A DNA stretch of 64,000 nucleotides from Pseudomonadota bacterium (GTDB lineage: Bacteria; Myxococcota_A; Polyangia; Polyangiales; Polyangiaceae), in contig JAEWRL010000033.1 of the NCBI GenBank assembly GCA_023398955.1, positions 1-64,000 on the forward strand. Reading direction: 5' to 3'. The translations under genes and the position numbers were made by a program. The notes beneath the pieces were generated by a model. That model saw only the letters and a list, made by a program, of their open reading frames with translations, did not search any database and was not told where the DNA came from. Positions 28,438 through 36,680 of this stretch are shown here, one piece after another (position 1 is the stretch's first letter; each line of letters opens with the position of its first letter).

Positions 28438-29459
28438 CGACCACCGGTCGCGATCTCGCTCACCGCCGCGTCGTCCGGCGCCACCTGGCTCAGCCGCGGC
28501 TCGGCCGTGCGGGTGTCGGGGGGTCGCGGCGTGCCGCTTGCGAACCGTGCGTAGGCCTCGCAAGCGCGCACTGCGTGATGCGAGAGCGATCCTACCCAAG
28601 TCTCCGGCACGGCGACGATACGGCCGCTGCTTGCAACCCGTGCCTCTCGCCAAGGAATGCCAGCCGGGAGCAGCTCCGGCGTAGCGGGACGGGGAGCTGG
28701 AACGTCTGCTGCCACGAACAGCAGGTCTAGCTCGAGCCTTACCCATACTTCCGACCCGAGCGCGGGAGCATTGGAGATCCCCAGCTCTTCGGCGACATTG
28801 ATGAGACCGGCGCGCCTCAGACAATCACCTTGGACGGTGCGGCCACCGTAAACCAATGCGCCGTGAAGCACCATCGCGCGTGGAGACGAGCCAGGAAGGG
28901 GCTTGGGCAGCCGCGTCAGCCTTCCAGCGAGTGCCGCCGTCAGGTGAGCGGCGCGCTCAGAGGTGCCAGTCACCTCTCCCAGCCACTCGATGGTACGCAG
29001 CACGTCGTCGAGCGAGCGTGGCGCTCTGGACTCGGCCACGCAGCAGCCAGCTGCAGCCAGCTGCGGTGCGGGGAGTGAGCCATTGAATTCGCTGAGAAGA
29101 ATGAGATCCGCACCCAGGCGCAGCAGGTGTTCGGCCGTTCCCCAGGTACGCGGGAGCTGCGGCGGAAACCGCCCAAAGGCGGCGGTGGCTCTCGGCCAGT
29201 CCACGACGAAGGAAACTGCGGCCAGCCGCTCCTCAGGCAGCAGCTCGATCAGGATCTCGTCGGTGATGAGGGAGGCGGAAGCAACCATGGCTGTCTCGGG
29301 CGGTACTCGCCCACACCCGGGACCCTCCAACCTGCCCGCCACGGCGTGAGTGCCATCCGGAGCGGCCGCGGACAGACCTCCGGGCAACAGCTTGCCTAGC
29401 CACAGAGAGCTCAGCAACGTGAGCACGGTGACGGCACCCCAACTGCCGACTCCGCTCAT
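28434..29459 (-). CDS. btuF: Periplasmic cobalamin-binding protein
   Basis: Predicted class III periplasmic binding protein delivering cobalamin to BtuCD. It has an N-terminal hydrophobic signal (VTVLTLLSSLWLGKLLPGG) without a lipobox Cys, so it is soluble or membrane-tethered by an uncleaved signal. The BtuF fold is seen in VASASLITDEILIELLPEERLAAVSFVVDWP, HLLRLGADLILLSEFNG, LDDVLRTIEWLGEVTGTSERA, the two lobes joined by a long helix, and VPETWVGSLSHHAVRACEAYARF. The 341-residue length is slightly above average. The start ATG overlaps the stop of the preceding lipoprotein gene as ATGA. Ligand is inferred from the operon. Confidence 0.87.
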   Translation of the reverse strand: MSGVGSWGAVTVLTLLSSLWLGKLLPGGLSAAAPDGTHAVAGRLEGPGCGRVPPETAMVASASLITDEILIELLPEERLAAVSFVVDWPRATAAFGRFPPQLPRTWGTAEHLLRLGADLILLSEFNGSLPAPQLAAAGCCVAESRAPRSLDDVLRTIEWLGEVTGTSERAAHLTAALAGRLTRLPKPLPGSSPRAMVLHGALVYGGRTVQGDCLRRAGLINVAEELGISNAPALGSEVWVRLELDLLFVAADVPAPRPATPELLPAGIPWREARVASSGRIVAVPETWVGSLSHHAVRACEAYARFASGTPRPPDTRTAEPRLSQVAPDDAAVSEIATGGR

Positions 29460-30784
29460 CGGTAGGCGACGCCCCTTGGCGGCAAACCCACCTCCTCCTC
29501 GACGACGACGGGAGCCAGCGGCTCCAGCTCACCGTCGGGATGCACTCGGACGCGCCTCAGAACACCAGCACCCGCGTCCGCCAGGAGGCACACCTCGCTG
29601 CACCCTGGGGAGCACACCATGCCGCCATACACGAGCCCCTTACCCTTACCCTCCGAATCTGGCTCTGCCTCGACGAGCGTCGTCGTCTTGCTACTCTCCA
29701 GGTCGTAGGCAATCCATCGGTTGTTCGTCGGTCCACCAAAGGCCGTCTGCGTCTTGAGTAGGACGAGGGAGCCGCTGGCGAGCTCGACGTCAGACTGAAT
29801 CAACTCGCCGGCGATCTCTTCGGCCGGGATACGCTCCACCTCCCGCGGCGGACGCTCGGATGCATCGAGAATCACGAGAGCGCTCTCGTCCACGTCAGGT
29901 TCTGCGCCATCGAAGGTCATGACCCCGGCGCAACCGACGAGCCAACGTTCGCCGTCCGGAAGGGCCACGGGCGCTCCACAGTTCTTCAGCCCGACGAGTT
30001 CGAGCGTCCAGCTTCGTTCGACATCGGCGACGGATACCCCGACGAGCCGGGCATCTCCCCACTGTATCCAATCGGAGCTGACGCGCTCGAGGGCCACTAC
30101 CACCTCGTCATTCATCCGAGCCATACCTGCAGGGCGGGGAGGCAGCCCATCCTCCGGCTCGAAGACGATGCTCCCGACAATCTCGTAGCTGTCGGTGTCG
30201 ATGATGAGCAGGTCCCCACCGGAGTCGTGCTCACTGGAGCCCGGCGAGGCGTTCTGACCATAGCGGCTCACCAGAGCCGTCGTCTCGCCGATTTCCAGGT
30301 AGTCGGCTGGGTTCGATTCGAACCCCGTTCCGACGGCAAGCTGCCCGAGCACCTCGGCCGTCGCTGGATCCAGCCAAGTGATGACGTTGGTGCCAAAGCG
30401 ATCGAGCAACACGACCCGGCCCGAGGCTGGCGCCGCGCTCGGGACTACGACGTCTCCAGAGAGGGCAAACGCAAGACCAGAGGACCGCGACGACGCAGTC
30501 GAAAGGAACGACTCCGACAAGGTCTCTCCTTCGAGATCACTCAACGCAATCTGAGTTGCGAGAAAATCAGAGAGGACGATGGTGGTTCCCCTGGGACAGC
30601 GCGCGTCCGCCTGACCAGCACCCATCCCGGCGGCTCCCGCGAAGGAGTCCGAACCCGGGCCGGCCCCCGCGGCACCTGCCTCCGGCTCGACCCCACCCGT
30701 ACTTCCGCCCGTGCTACCCAGATCGCAGGCGCTCCCTAGGGCCCCCGCCAAGAGCGAAACCGGTATCAATACGTATGTCTTCAT
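29456..30784 (-). CDS. Beta-propeller-like lipoprotein of the B12 operon (BtuG-like candidate)
   Basis: Predicted surface lipoprotein of 442 residues between btuB and btuF. ATG 30784 overlaps the btuB stop as ATGA, with GGAGG eight bases upstream. The signal ends at Cys20 (LGSAC), then comes a Gly/Ala/Ser stalk to about residue 65. The rest is strand-rich with repeated blade-like units: 'VVLLDRFGTNVITWLDPATAEVLGQL', 'DLLIIDTDSYEIVGSIVF', 'GDARLVGVSVADVERSWTLEL', 'SALVILDASERPPREVERI', 'NRWIAYDLESSKTTTLVE'. This pattern of D-x-x-t/s-x-E/k-V at regular intervals fits a YncE-like propeller. No enzyme motif is seen. In Bacteroidetes a propeller lipoprotein, BtuG, captures cobalamin on top of BtuB; gene order here suggests the same role, which is inference. 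Confidence 0.7.
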   Translation of the reverse strand: MKTYVLIPVSLLAGALGSACDLGSTGGSTGGVEPEAGAAGAGPGSDSFAGAAGMGAGQADARCPRGTTIVLSDFLATQIALSDLEGETLSESFLSTASSRSSGLAFALSGDVVVPSAAPASGRVVLLDRFGTNVITWLDPATAEVLGQLAVGTGFESNPADYLEIGETTALVSRYGQNASPGSSEHDSGGDLLIIDTDSYEIVGSIVFEPEDGLPPRPAGMARMNDEVVVALERVSSDWIQWGDARLVGVSVADVERSWTLELVGLKNCGAPVALPDGERWLVGCAGVMTFDGAEPDVDESALVILDASERPPREVERIPAEEIAGELIQSDVELASGSLVLLKTQTAFGGPTNNRWIAYDLESSKTTTLVEAEPDSEGKGKGLVYGGMVCSPGCSEVCLLADAGAGVLRRVRVHPDGELEPLAPVVVEEEVGLPPRGVAYR

Positions 30785-32907
30785 AACCTTGCCTCCATCG
30801 AGAAGAAGAAGCTCCGACCAGGGAGCGGAAAGCCAACAACGTCGAAGCACTGAGCCCCCAGCGCGTTGACAAGGCGCGCGGACGCCTTGAGCGAGCCTCC
30901 AAGCACGACGGCACCCCCTTCGAGGTCCACGCTGCGTTGGGCGGGGATCACCCCCAGGCCAGCAGGATCTGCGTAGCGAGACGACTGATGCAGGCCCGTT
31001 GCGCTAAAGGTCAGGCGCTCTGCCCCGACCTGCGGCAGTGCCGTCGAAAGCGTCAGCCGAGCGCTGCCCACGAAACGGCTATGGAACGGCAGCACGTCGT
31101 TGACCGTCTCTCGACGTGGGCTCGTGTCGCGCGGATCGAGGACGCTGGCGCTCGCTTCACCCTCCACCCAGCGAAGGGGCGCCGCACCAGCCGACGCCTC
31201 GAAGCCGAGGGTGCGCGCGCGATCGCGGTTTACGGGGTGCATGAAGCCCTGGGCGGTCCGAACAAATGTCACGAGCTGGCTCGTCTGGCGTCCAAAAGCC
31301 GAGGCATCGAGCCAGAGCAGACGACGCCGACCGGCACCGAGCCATTGCCAGCGGCCACCCAGCTCGGCATTGTGCCCCAGCTCGGAGCCAAGACCATCGT
31401 TACCGCGCACCAGAACGGATACTCCGTAGAGCTCACTGAGGGTGGGTACGCGATGGTAGCTACCGACGTTGGCGAACAGCTCGTAGCTCCGTCGGCGAAG
31501 GCTAATGCCGAGGCGACCCGTGGGTCTCGCCTCATCGCAGAGCCCCAGGTCGCCCGTGGCCGTCGCGTGGCAATAGGCGGCACCCTCCCCCTCCAAGAAC
31601 ACGCTGTCCGTAACCCCATACTCCATCCCCAGGGCTACCCGCAGCTGACTACGCCGAGCTGAGAGCTCGAGCTCTGAGACGGCGTCGTTGCTGCGATAGC
31701 GTTCGAGCCGTTCGACGGAGGCCGTTACCTGCTGAACGAACGAGAGAGAGCCCAGCTGCTCCCGCGCTCCAATCGTCTGCTCGAGCCGTTGCCCTGGCGT
31801 CGTGGTGCGACGAGTCAAGAGTCCAAGCTCCGAGAGCGGGTCGTCCACTGTCGTTTGCGTGGTGATTATCGCCGTCCTCGCCTGGATTGCGCCGCACGAG
31901 GAGCCGATCTCGAAGGGAATGCTCGCGGTCATTCCGAAGAGGCTCCGTTCGAAGTCGATGCGCGCCTCTCGCGACGGAACCGTCGCCAAGGTTGGCGCCC
32001 CCTGCTCGCGCTCAGCACGGTTGAACAGAATATTCAGGTGCGCACGGCCCAGCCTACGGCGAGCGCTGAGCCACACGTTATGGCTGCTGAAGTCCGCGTT
32101 CTGCAGCGCTCCCGGCCGGTCATCAGCCGCGCGGTACAGCGTCCCACGGTCGTCGTGGAATGCATAGTCGTTGGCAGCACCGGAGACCTGGGCGCCCGCC
32201 AGTAGCGCACCGGCACTGTCGCCCGCCCCTACGTAGAACCATCCCGCCCGCGAACCGTAGCTGCCGCTCATGCCCCCGATCGCTGCCTCGGGCCCGGTGG
32301 GGCGTCGGGGCTCGAAGAATATCGCCCCCCCGATGCCCATTTGGTCACCGACGAGCGGCGCATGGCTTCGATACACCTCGACTCTATCGATCAGGAATAG
32401 CGGCACATCAGCGAGATTGGCGGCTCCCCCCACTTCGTCGTTCAAACGAATGCCCGCGAGGTAGACGGGCGTTTGGGCCGCGGTCGCGCCGCGCAGGGAG
32501 GCGGTGGCCGGCGCCCCAAACCCTCCTACCCGGCTCACCTGCACACCAGGAGACTCACGCAGCACGTCTGCGGCTTGGCGACCAGCAAGCTCGAGCCGGG
32601 CCCCGCTGGCTACCCACCCGGCGACGTGCCGTGCCTTGGGCGCTGCGTTCGGCTGGGGGCGCACTGCGCGCACCGAGATCTCGATGGGCTCCTCCAGGGG
32701 CATGCCGTCGGCGGCGATTGCAACCGGCGCCGTCGAACCCAATCCGGTCGCGTTTCCGGGCGCCGGTGAAACACCGGACCGCGGCTCCGTTGCCATGGCG
32801 GTGCGAGCCCACCACAGGACCACGAACACGACGGCGGCAAAAACGCTGGGAAGCGCAGCCGTCGCTCGTCCTTGGAGCCGGGTCAGCGAGAAACCGATTG
32901 GAGGCAA
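30781..32907 (-). CDS. btuB: TonB-dependent cobalamin receptor
   Basis: Predicted outer-membrane 22-strand receptor that imports cobalamin using TonB energy. A TTG at 32907 is chosen as start: GAGGAAGGA lies six bases before it and the N-terminus becomes a good signal peptide (about 34 residues to TAMA). No ATG is suitably placed; an upstream GTG at 33033 would lack a signal at its end. Order: TonB-box-like EEPIEISVRAV, plug domain with ADVLRESPGVQVSRVGGFGAPATASLRG and FLIDRVEVYRSHAP, IGGAIFFEPR, then a barrel ending in aromatic-rich RSFFFSMEARL. 708 residues. The cobalamin assignment rests on the riboswitch and downstream genes. First gene of the operon. Confidence 0.9.
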   Translation of the reverse strand: MPPIGFSLTRLQGRATAALPSVFAAVVFVVLWWARTAMATEPRSGVSPAPGNATGLGSTAPVAIAADGMPLEEPIEISVRAVRPQPNAAPKARHVAGWVASGARLELAGRQAADVLRESPGVQVSRVGGFGAPATASLRGATAAQTPVYLAGIRLNDEVGGAANLADVPLFLIDRVEVYRSHAPLVGDQMGIGGAIFFEPRRPTGPEAAIGGMSGSYGSRAGWFYVGAGDSAGALLAGAQVSGAANDYAFHDDRGTLYRAADDRPGALQNADFSSHNVWLSARRRLGRAHLNILFNRAEREQGAPTLATVPSREARIDFERSLFGMTASIPFEIGSSCGAIQARTAIITTQTTVDDPLSELGLLTRRTTTPGQRLEQTIGAREQLGSLSFVQQVTASVERLERYRSNDAVSELELSARRSQLRVALGMEYGVTDSVFLEGEGAAYCHATATGDLGLCDEARPTGRLGISLRRRSYELFANVGSYHRVPTLSELYGVSVLVRGNDGLGSELGHNAELGGRWQWLGAGRRRLLWLDASAFGRQTSQLVTFVRTAQGFMHPVNRDRARTLGFEASAGAAPLRWVEGEASASVLDPRDTSPRRETVNDVLPFHSRFVGSARLTLSTALPQVGAERLTFSATGLHQSSRYADPAGLGVIPAQRSVDLEGGAVVLGGSLKASARLVNALGAQCFDVVGFPLPGRSFFFSMEARL

Positions 32908-33042
32908 TGCCGGTCCTTCCTCGCCCGCATGCACTGCTTGACGCCGTTCAGACCCATGCCTGCACGGAAGCCGCTGAAGCGCTGCGAGCAGCGAGCCCTT
33001 TGTTTTCCCGCGAAACTTGGGGCCGACACCCAATCAGAGTGT

Positions 33043-33221
33043 CATCGCTCGTCAGGTCTTCGGGCTCTGGGCTCGGCCTCTTTGTGCCGCCTAACGGCCA
33101 CCGCTTCCCAGCCTAATGGCCAGTGCTTCGGGGTGGCTTTCGTTCCCATTACCGCTGCGGGGCAGCTCCGGAATTTCACCGGATTCCCTTGCGCCAGCCC
33201 CAAGGACTGGCGACGGCGATG
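33043..33221 (-). ncRNA. Cobalamin (AdoCbl) riboswitch
   Basis: Read on the minus strand from 33221, the sequence has the full set of cobalamin aptamer landmarks: GGGAATCCGGTGAAATTCC, GAGCTGCCCCGCAGCGGTAA, CACTG, CTGGGAAGCGG and AGCCCGAAGACCTGAC. These match the order of the E. coli btuB leader. A closing stem of CATCGC (33221-33216) with GCGATG (33048-33043) defines the ends. It sits 136 bases before the btuB start. No T-run terminator follows, so control of translation initiation, by hiding the btuB ribosome binding site when ligand is bound, is the likelier mode. Expression should fall when cobalamin is plentiful. Confidence 0.95.
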
Positions 33222-33225
33222 CCCC

Positions 33226-33254
33226 TGACTACTCGAATCCCGCCGACCCGGCAA
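33226..33254 (-). promoter_or_regulatory. Predicted promoter of the cobalamin operon
   Basis: On the minus strand TTGCCG (33254-33249) and TAGTCA (33231-33226) are 17 bases apart. Transcription starting about seven bases on, near 33219, coincides with the first paired bases of the riboswitch. The match to consensus is partial; the position is what supports it. Confidence 0.4.
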
Positions 33255-33429
33255 GGTGAATCAAACGCTGGCCCGACAGTGCGCGAACGGGGTGCCAGTT
33301 GGGCGCCCGCTGTCCCGGGGCGCGCCGACTCCGAAGATCGCCGACACTCCCCGACGATACAGCTGGCCGACCCCCTTGCCGCAGGCCGTATGCGGCTCAA
33401 GGTGCTTACGGGTGACCGTTCCTGAAGCA

Positions 33430-33801
33430 ATGACTCGCGGAATCCGCATCCGCGTGGAGACCGAGTACAAGCCCGAGCACAGCACACCCAGTGGGGGCCG
33501 CTGGTTTTTTGCCTATCACATTCACATCGCGAACGAGGGGCAGGAGACGGTGCAGCTCGTGTCCCGCAGGTGGGTCATCACGGACGCCCACGGCAACGTG
33601 CGACACGTCGAGGGCCCCGGCGTGATCGGACAGCAACCCGTGCTCGAGCCGGGAGCCAGCTTTGCGTACACCTCCGCGTGCCCCCTCGAGACGCCCTTCG
33701 GGTCCATGCACGGCACCTACCAGATGACCGTCAGGGGCGGAACGGCTTTCGAGGCTCGGATCCCGGCGTTTCCTTTACGTATGCCCGGTGCCGTGCACTG
33801 A
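33430..33801 (+). CDS. apaG: ApaG-domain protein
   Basis: Predicted small cytoplasmic protein of 123 residues with a fibronectin III-like fold. The family block is nearly complete: VETEYKPEHSTP, GRWFFAYHIHIANEG, VQLVSRRWVITDAHGNVRHVEGPGVIGQQPVLEPGASFAYTSACPLETPFGSMHGTYQM and FEARIPAFPLR. ApaG is linked to Co2+/Mg2+ resistance phenotypes and Ap4A metabolism in enterobacteria, and binds nucleotides in some studies; its biochemical role is not settled. ATG 33430 is chosen because upstream codons are not conserved. It is divergent from the cobalamin operon and convergent with the CotH gene. Confidence 0.93.
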   Translation: MTRGIRIRVETEYKPEHSTPSGGRWFFAYHIHIANEGQETVQLVSRRWVITDAHGNVRHVEGPGVIGQQPVLEPGASFAYTSACPLETPFGSMHGTYQMTVRGGTAFEARIPAFPLRMPGAVH

Positions 33802-33833
33802 AGCCACGAAAACCTCGGCGCTGAGAAACGACG

Positions 33834-35357
33834 CTAATAGCCGGCAGCGGTCAGCTCGCGGCGGACCTCGGCTGCCCGCGACTCCACGAAGGAGTGCAGC
33901 TCGGTGACGCTGCGCTGCCAGGCGCTATAGCTCTGACCGCGGCCGCCATCATCCAGCTGCATTGCGGCGCTTAGCCTAGCGGTCCAGGCGTCGATATCCG
34001 AAGCCCAATCGATGCTCTCGAACACCTCCAACTGCCGGTAGAGCTCTTCGATGTAGCGCTGTTCGCAGGTCATGCCGCGACTATCCGTGCCGCTCGCCTC
34101 CATGCAAAGGCGCGCGACGTCGCCCTTTGGCGCGAGAATCCCAAAGGTACCAGGGCCATCCCCGCCCCAGTCCCCCCAGCCGCCGCCTCCACCAACCGCC
34201 ACCCATGTTTGATCGGTGCCCCAGGGAACAAAATACCAGAGATCCGTAGCGGGCTCGTGATAGATGCGGTAGTTATTCTGCCACGGGGCGTAACCGTCCC
34301 AGTCGACGATGATGGATGAGGCGGCCCACATCGCCGCGAACTGCTCCCACGCAACGGTCGCAGTAATCGCCGGGTAGTAGCTCTGCGCGCCCTGGATATC
34401 GTCGAGGGTTCCGCCGAGCTCCTTGAGGAACTTCCAGGGGTCCTGCAGTGTCTCCCCGTCCGATTCGTACCATTGGAGGTCGTCCTCGGGATCCGGCTGC
34501 GCATCACAGCCGTCGAGCTCAAACTCACGCTCCCAGCAGGATCCGTCTTGGGGCCGATTGTCGCCATCACCGCTCAAGATGTCGCAAAAATACGAACCCT
34601 CGTACATCATGCCCTTGCCGAGCCGTGTATTGAACCAGCGCTTGAGAAACTGACGATCAATCGTTTCGACCAGTTGATAGACGCCGTAATACTCGCCGTT
34701 GACGTACACCTGAATGGCCGCGGTGCGGGGCGCCGGGACCCCCACTGCTCGGTAGTATCGAAAAGATAGGTGCTCGTGCATGGCGGTAGTGTCCTGCACG
34801 CCGTTGTTCAGCGTCAGGTGCTTCCTGCCATAGATCGTCCGCTCCAGCGGGCATTCCTCGTCCTCTTCATCGGAGTCCCACGCCAGGTGAAGCTTGAACG
34901 AGGGCTTCTCCTCGAGCTCCTGCGACGACCCGCATCCGCCTTTCGTCCGAACGCCGACACCTTCATAGGTCTGGCCTTCGAAGGTGATCGAGCCCTCGTA
35001 GTAGTTGCGATGGACGGCGACGCACCCCGAGGGCGCAGGAGCCTCCGCAGCAATGCTCTCCCAGCTGCTCGGTGAGCCATTATCTGTGGGAATATCGATG
35101 TCGATACGCCGCAGCACGGTTGGATCGAACAGGGCGTCACTCGCGTCCGAGAGCGGTTCAGGACGCAGCCCTGGCACCGTCGACGCTTCATCAGAACCCG
35201 AACCGCCACTGGCGGTCGGCGCGCCGCCCCCTTGGCTGCTGCCGGCTCTCGCCGTGTCCCCGGTGTCGGAGCCCCCACCTCCAGAGCACCCCCAAGCATA
35301 TCCCAGTGTCCCGAGCACGCCGCAGAGGAGGTGCCGATAAGCGATGGCTGGCTTCAT
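33834..35357 (-). CDS. CotH-family kinase lipoprotein
   Basis: Predicted surface lipoprotein (signal ending GYAWGC, then Gly/Ser stalk) carrying a CotH atypical protein-kinase-like domain. The CotH blocks are GVGVRTKGG, KPSFKLHL, IYGRKHLTLNNGVQDTTAMHEHLSFRYYRAVGVPAPRTAAIQVYVNGEYYGVYQLVETIDRQFLKRWF, and the metal-binding end SSIIVDWDGYAPWQNNYRIYHEPATDLWYFVPWGTDQTW. CotH phosphorylates spore-coat proteins in Bacillus; secreted homologues in other phyla have unknown substrates. A Gly/Trp-rich loop (VGGGGGWGDWGGDGPG) follows the last motif. 507 residues. The key Asp residues of the family appear to be kept. No coat-protein partner is visible nearby. Confidence 0.87.
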   Translation of the reverse strand: MKPAIAYRHLLCGVLGTLGYAWGCSGGGGSDTGDTARAGSSQGGGAPTASGGSGSDEASTVPGLRPEPLSDASDALFDPTVLRRIDIDIPTDNGSPSSWESIAAEAPAPSGCVAVHRNYYEGSITFEGQTYEGVGVRTKGGCGSSQELEEKPSFKLHLAWDSDEEDEECPLERTIYGRKHLTLNNGVQDTTAMHEHLSFRYYRAVGVPAPRTAAIQVYVNGEYYGVYQLVETIDRQFLKRWFNTRLGKGMMYEGSYFCDILSGDGDNRPQDGSCWEREFELDGCDAQPDPEDDLQWYESDGETLQDPWKFLKELGGTLDDIQGAQSYYPAITATVAWEQFAAMWAASSIIVDWDGYAPWQNNYRIYHEPATDLWYFVPWGTDQTWVAVGGGGGWGDWGGDGPGTFGILAPKGDVARLCMEASGTDSRGMTCEQRYIEELYRQLEVFESIDWASDIDAWTARLSAAMQLDDGGRGQSYSAWQRSVTELHSFVESRAAEVRRELTAAGY

Positions 35358-35393
35358 CGAGTGCTGCGCCTTCGTAAGAAATGGCGCCCCAAG

Positions 35394-35409
35394 GGGCGCT
35401 CTCTGGTTA
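35394..35409 (-). terminator. Hairpin between K+ channel gene and CotH gene
   Basis: GCGCCCC and GGGGCGC arms separated by two bases, followed on the minus strand by CATTTCTT. It is 63 bp past the channel gene stop and 37 bp before the CotH start. A terminator for the channel gene is likeliest; an operator for the CotH gene is possible. Confidence 0.45.
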
Positions 35410-35471
35410 GTACCACTCCGCCGGGGAAACCACCACAGTGAAGCGCTCCTTCACCCCCCTTGGTTCCGCGG

Positions 35472-36386
35472 TTAGACCACGTCTCTCGGGGCGCGCCCTG
35501 GATCCCGTTCCGCCGCGCCGCTCTCACTCACTACCACATCGAGGGGGCGACCACATCGGCGACAGAAACGAGCGTCCACGCGGTGGTCGCCCGTCGAGCA
35601 GCCGGGGCAGCGACGGCCGCGCCCGGTGGCGCGTGCCATCTCCGCGGACACAATCCCCGTCGGCACGGCGATGATGCCGTAGCCCAGGATCATGAGGACC
35701 GAAGCGAGCAGCTGACCGGGCATCGTCCGTGGAGTAATGTCTCCGAAACCGACTGTGGTGAGCGTCACGATGGCCCAATACATGGCGCGCGGGATGCTCG
35801 TGAAGCCGTGGGCAGACCCCTCGATCAGGTACATGGAGGCGCCAACGATCACCACGACAGAGACGACGGCAAAGAGGAACACAGTGATCTTGGGCATGCT
35901 GGCCCGAAGTGCGCTGAGGAGCGCATCCGCCTCACCGCGGAAGCTGACGAGCTTCAGCACACGGAAGACCCGCAAGAGCCTGAGGACGCGCACCACCAGC
36001 AGAGACTGAGCTCCCGGCGCGATGAGGCTGATGTAGGACGGGAGCACGGCAACGAGATCCACGAGCCCGAAGAAGGAGAACACGTACTTGAGGCGTCGCG
36101 GGGCTGCATACACCCGAAGCAGGTACTCGACCGTGAACAGTAGGGTGAAGGCCCACTCCAGAAGGCGAAGGGGCGCACCCGCAGCCTGTCGGATCTCGTC
36201 GACACTCTCGAGCAGCACAGCGACAACGCTTCCGAGCACGACCCAGAGCAGAGCGACATCGAACAGCGCTCCTGCCCGCGTGTCGTGCCGGAAGATGACG
36301 ATGTAGAGCCGACGCCTGGAGCTCGCCGCGCGGCCCGCGGTCGTGGCTCTCGGGCTTTCGGAATGGGAGTGTGAAAGGTCGGGCAT
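35472..36386 (-). CDS. Voltage-gated-type potassium channel with C-terminal zinc ribbon
   Basis: Predicted inner-membrane six-helix K+ channel subunit of 304 residues from ATG 36386; upstream codons are not conserved. S1-S3 are hydrophobic (LFDVALLWVVLGSVVAVLLESV; LEWAFTLLFTVEYLLRVYA). S4 has the regular Arg spacing of a voltage sensor (VVRVLRLLRVFRVLKLVSF). The pore loop has the selectivity filter TLTTVGFGDITP, and S6 is LLASVLMILGYGIIAVPTGIVSAEM. The soluble tail holds CPGCSTGDHRVDARFCRRCG, a four-Cys zinc ribbon, as in many bacterial Kv-like channels. Divergent from the trehalose synthase gene. Confidence 0.92.
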   Translation of the reverse strand: MPDLSHSHSESPRATTAGRAASSRRRLYIVIFRHDTRAGALFDVALLWVVLGSVVAVLLESVDEIRQAAGAPLRLLEWAFTLLFTVEYLLRVYAAPRRLKYVFSFFGLVDLVAVLPSYISLIAPGAQSLLVVRVLRLLRVFRVLKLVSFRGEADALLSALRASMPKITVFLFAVVSVVVIVGASMYLIEGSAHGFTSIPRAMYWAIVTLTTVGFGDITPRTMPGQLLASVLMILGYGIIAVPTGIVSAEMARATGRGRRCPGCSTGDHRVDARFCRRCGRPLDVVVSESGAAERDPGRAPRDVV

Positions 36387-36680
36387 GGCTCTACCACCCA
36401 ATAGTGCATGGGGGAGAGTGGCGCTGGACTCGTCGCACTCTACCCGCGCACCTTGTGCTCTCCCGGGGGCTCGCGAGGGCCTATGTCGCCTCGCAATTCT
36501 GCGAAAGCCTGGCAAATTCGGACACGGCTCGACGGTCGGCGATCAGACCCCAGAGCCCGGTCGAGCCAGGCTGACGCGCGCGATCGTCCCGGCGTGGCAT
36601 CTCCACCGCCGCTTGCAGCACCTTGGTGTAGACTGGTAACTACACCGTCCCGTCGACCCATTCCCTTCGCAAGGAGCGTC

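Noticed and set aside
30305..30330. tRNA-like GGTTCGATTCGAACC word
   Set aside because: It lies inside the propeller-like lipoprotein gene and no cloverleaf arms surround it.
36387..36680. N-terminal extension of the trehalose synthase upstream of ATG 36681
   Set aside because: ATG 36681 has AAGGAG upstream and matches the family N-terminus; the upstream codons are Arg/Ser-rich and unconserved.
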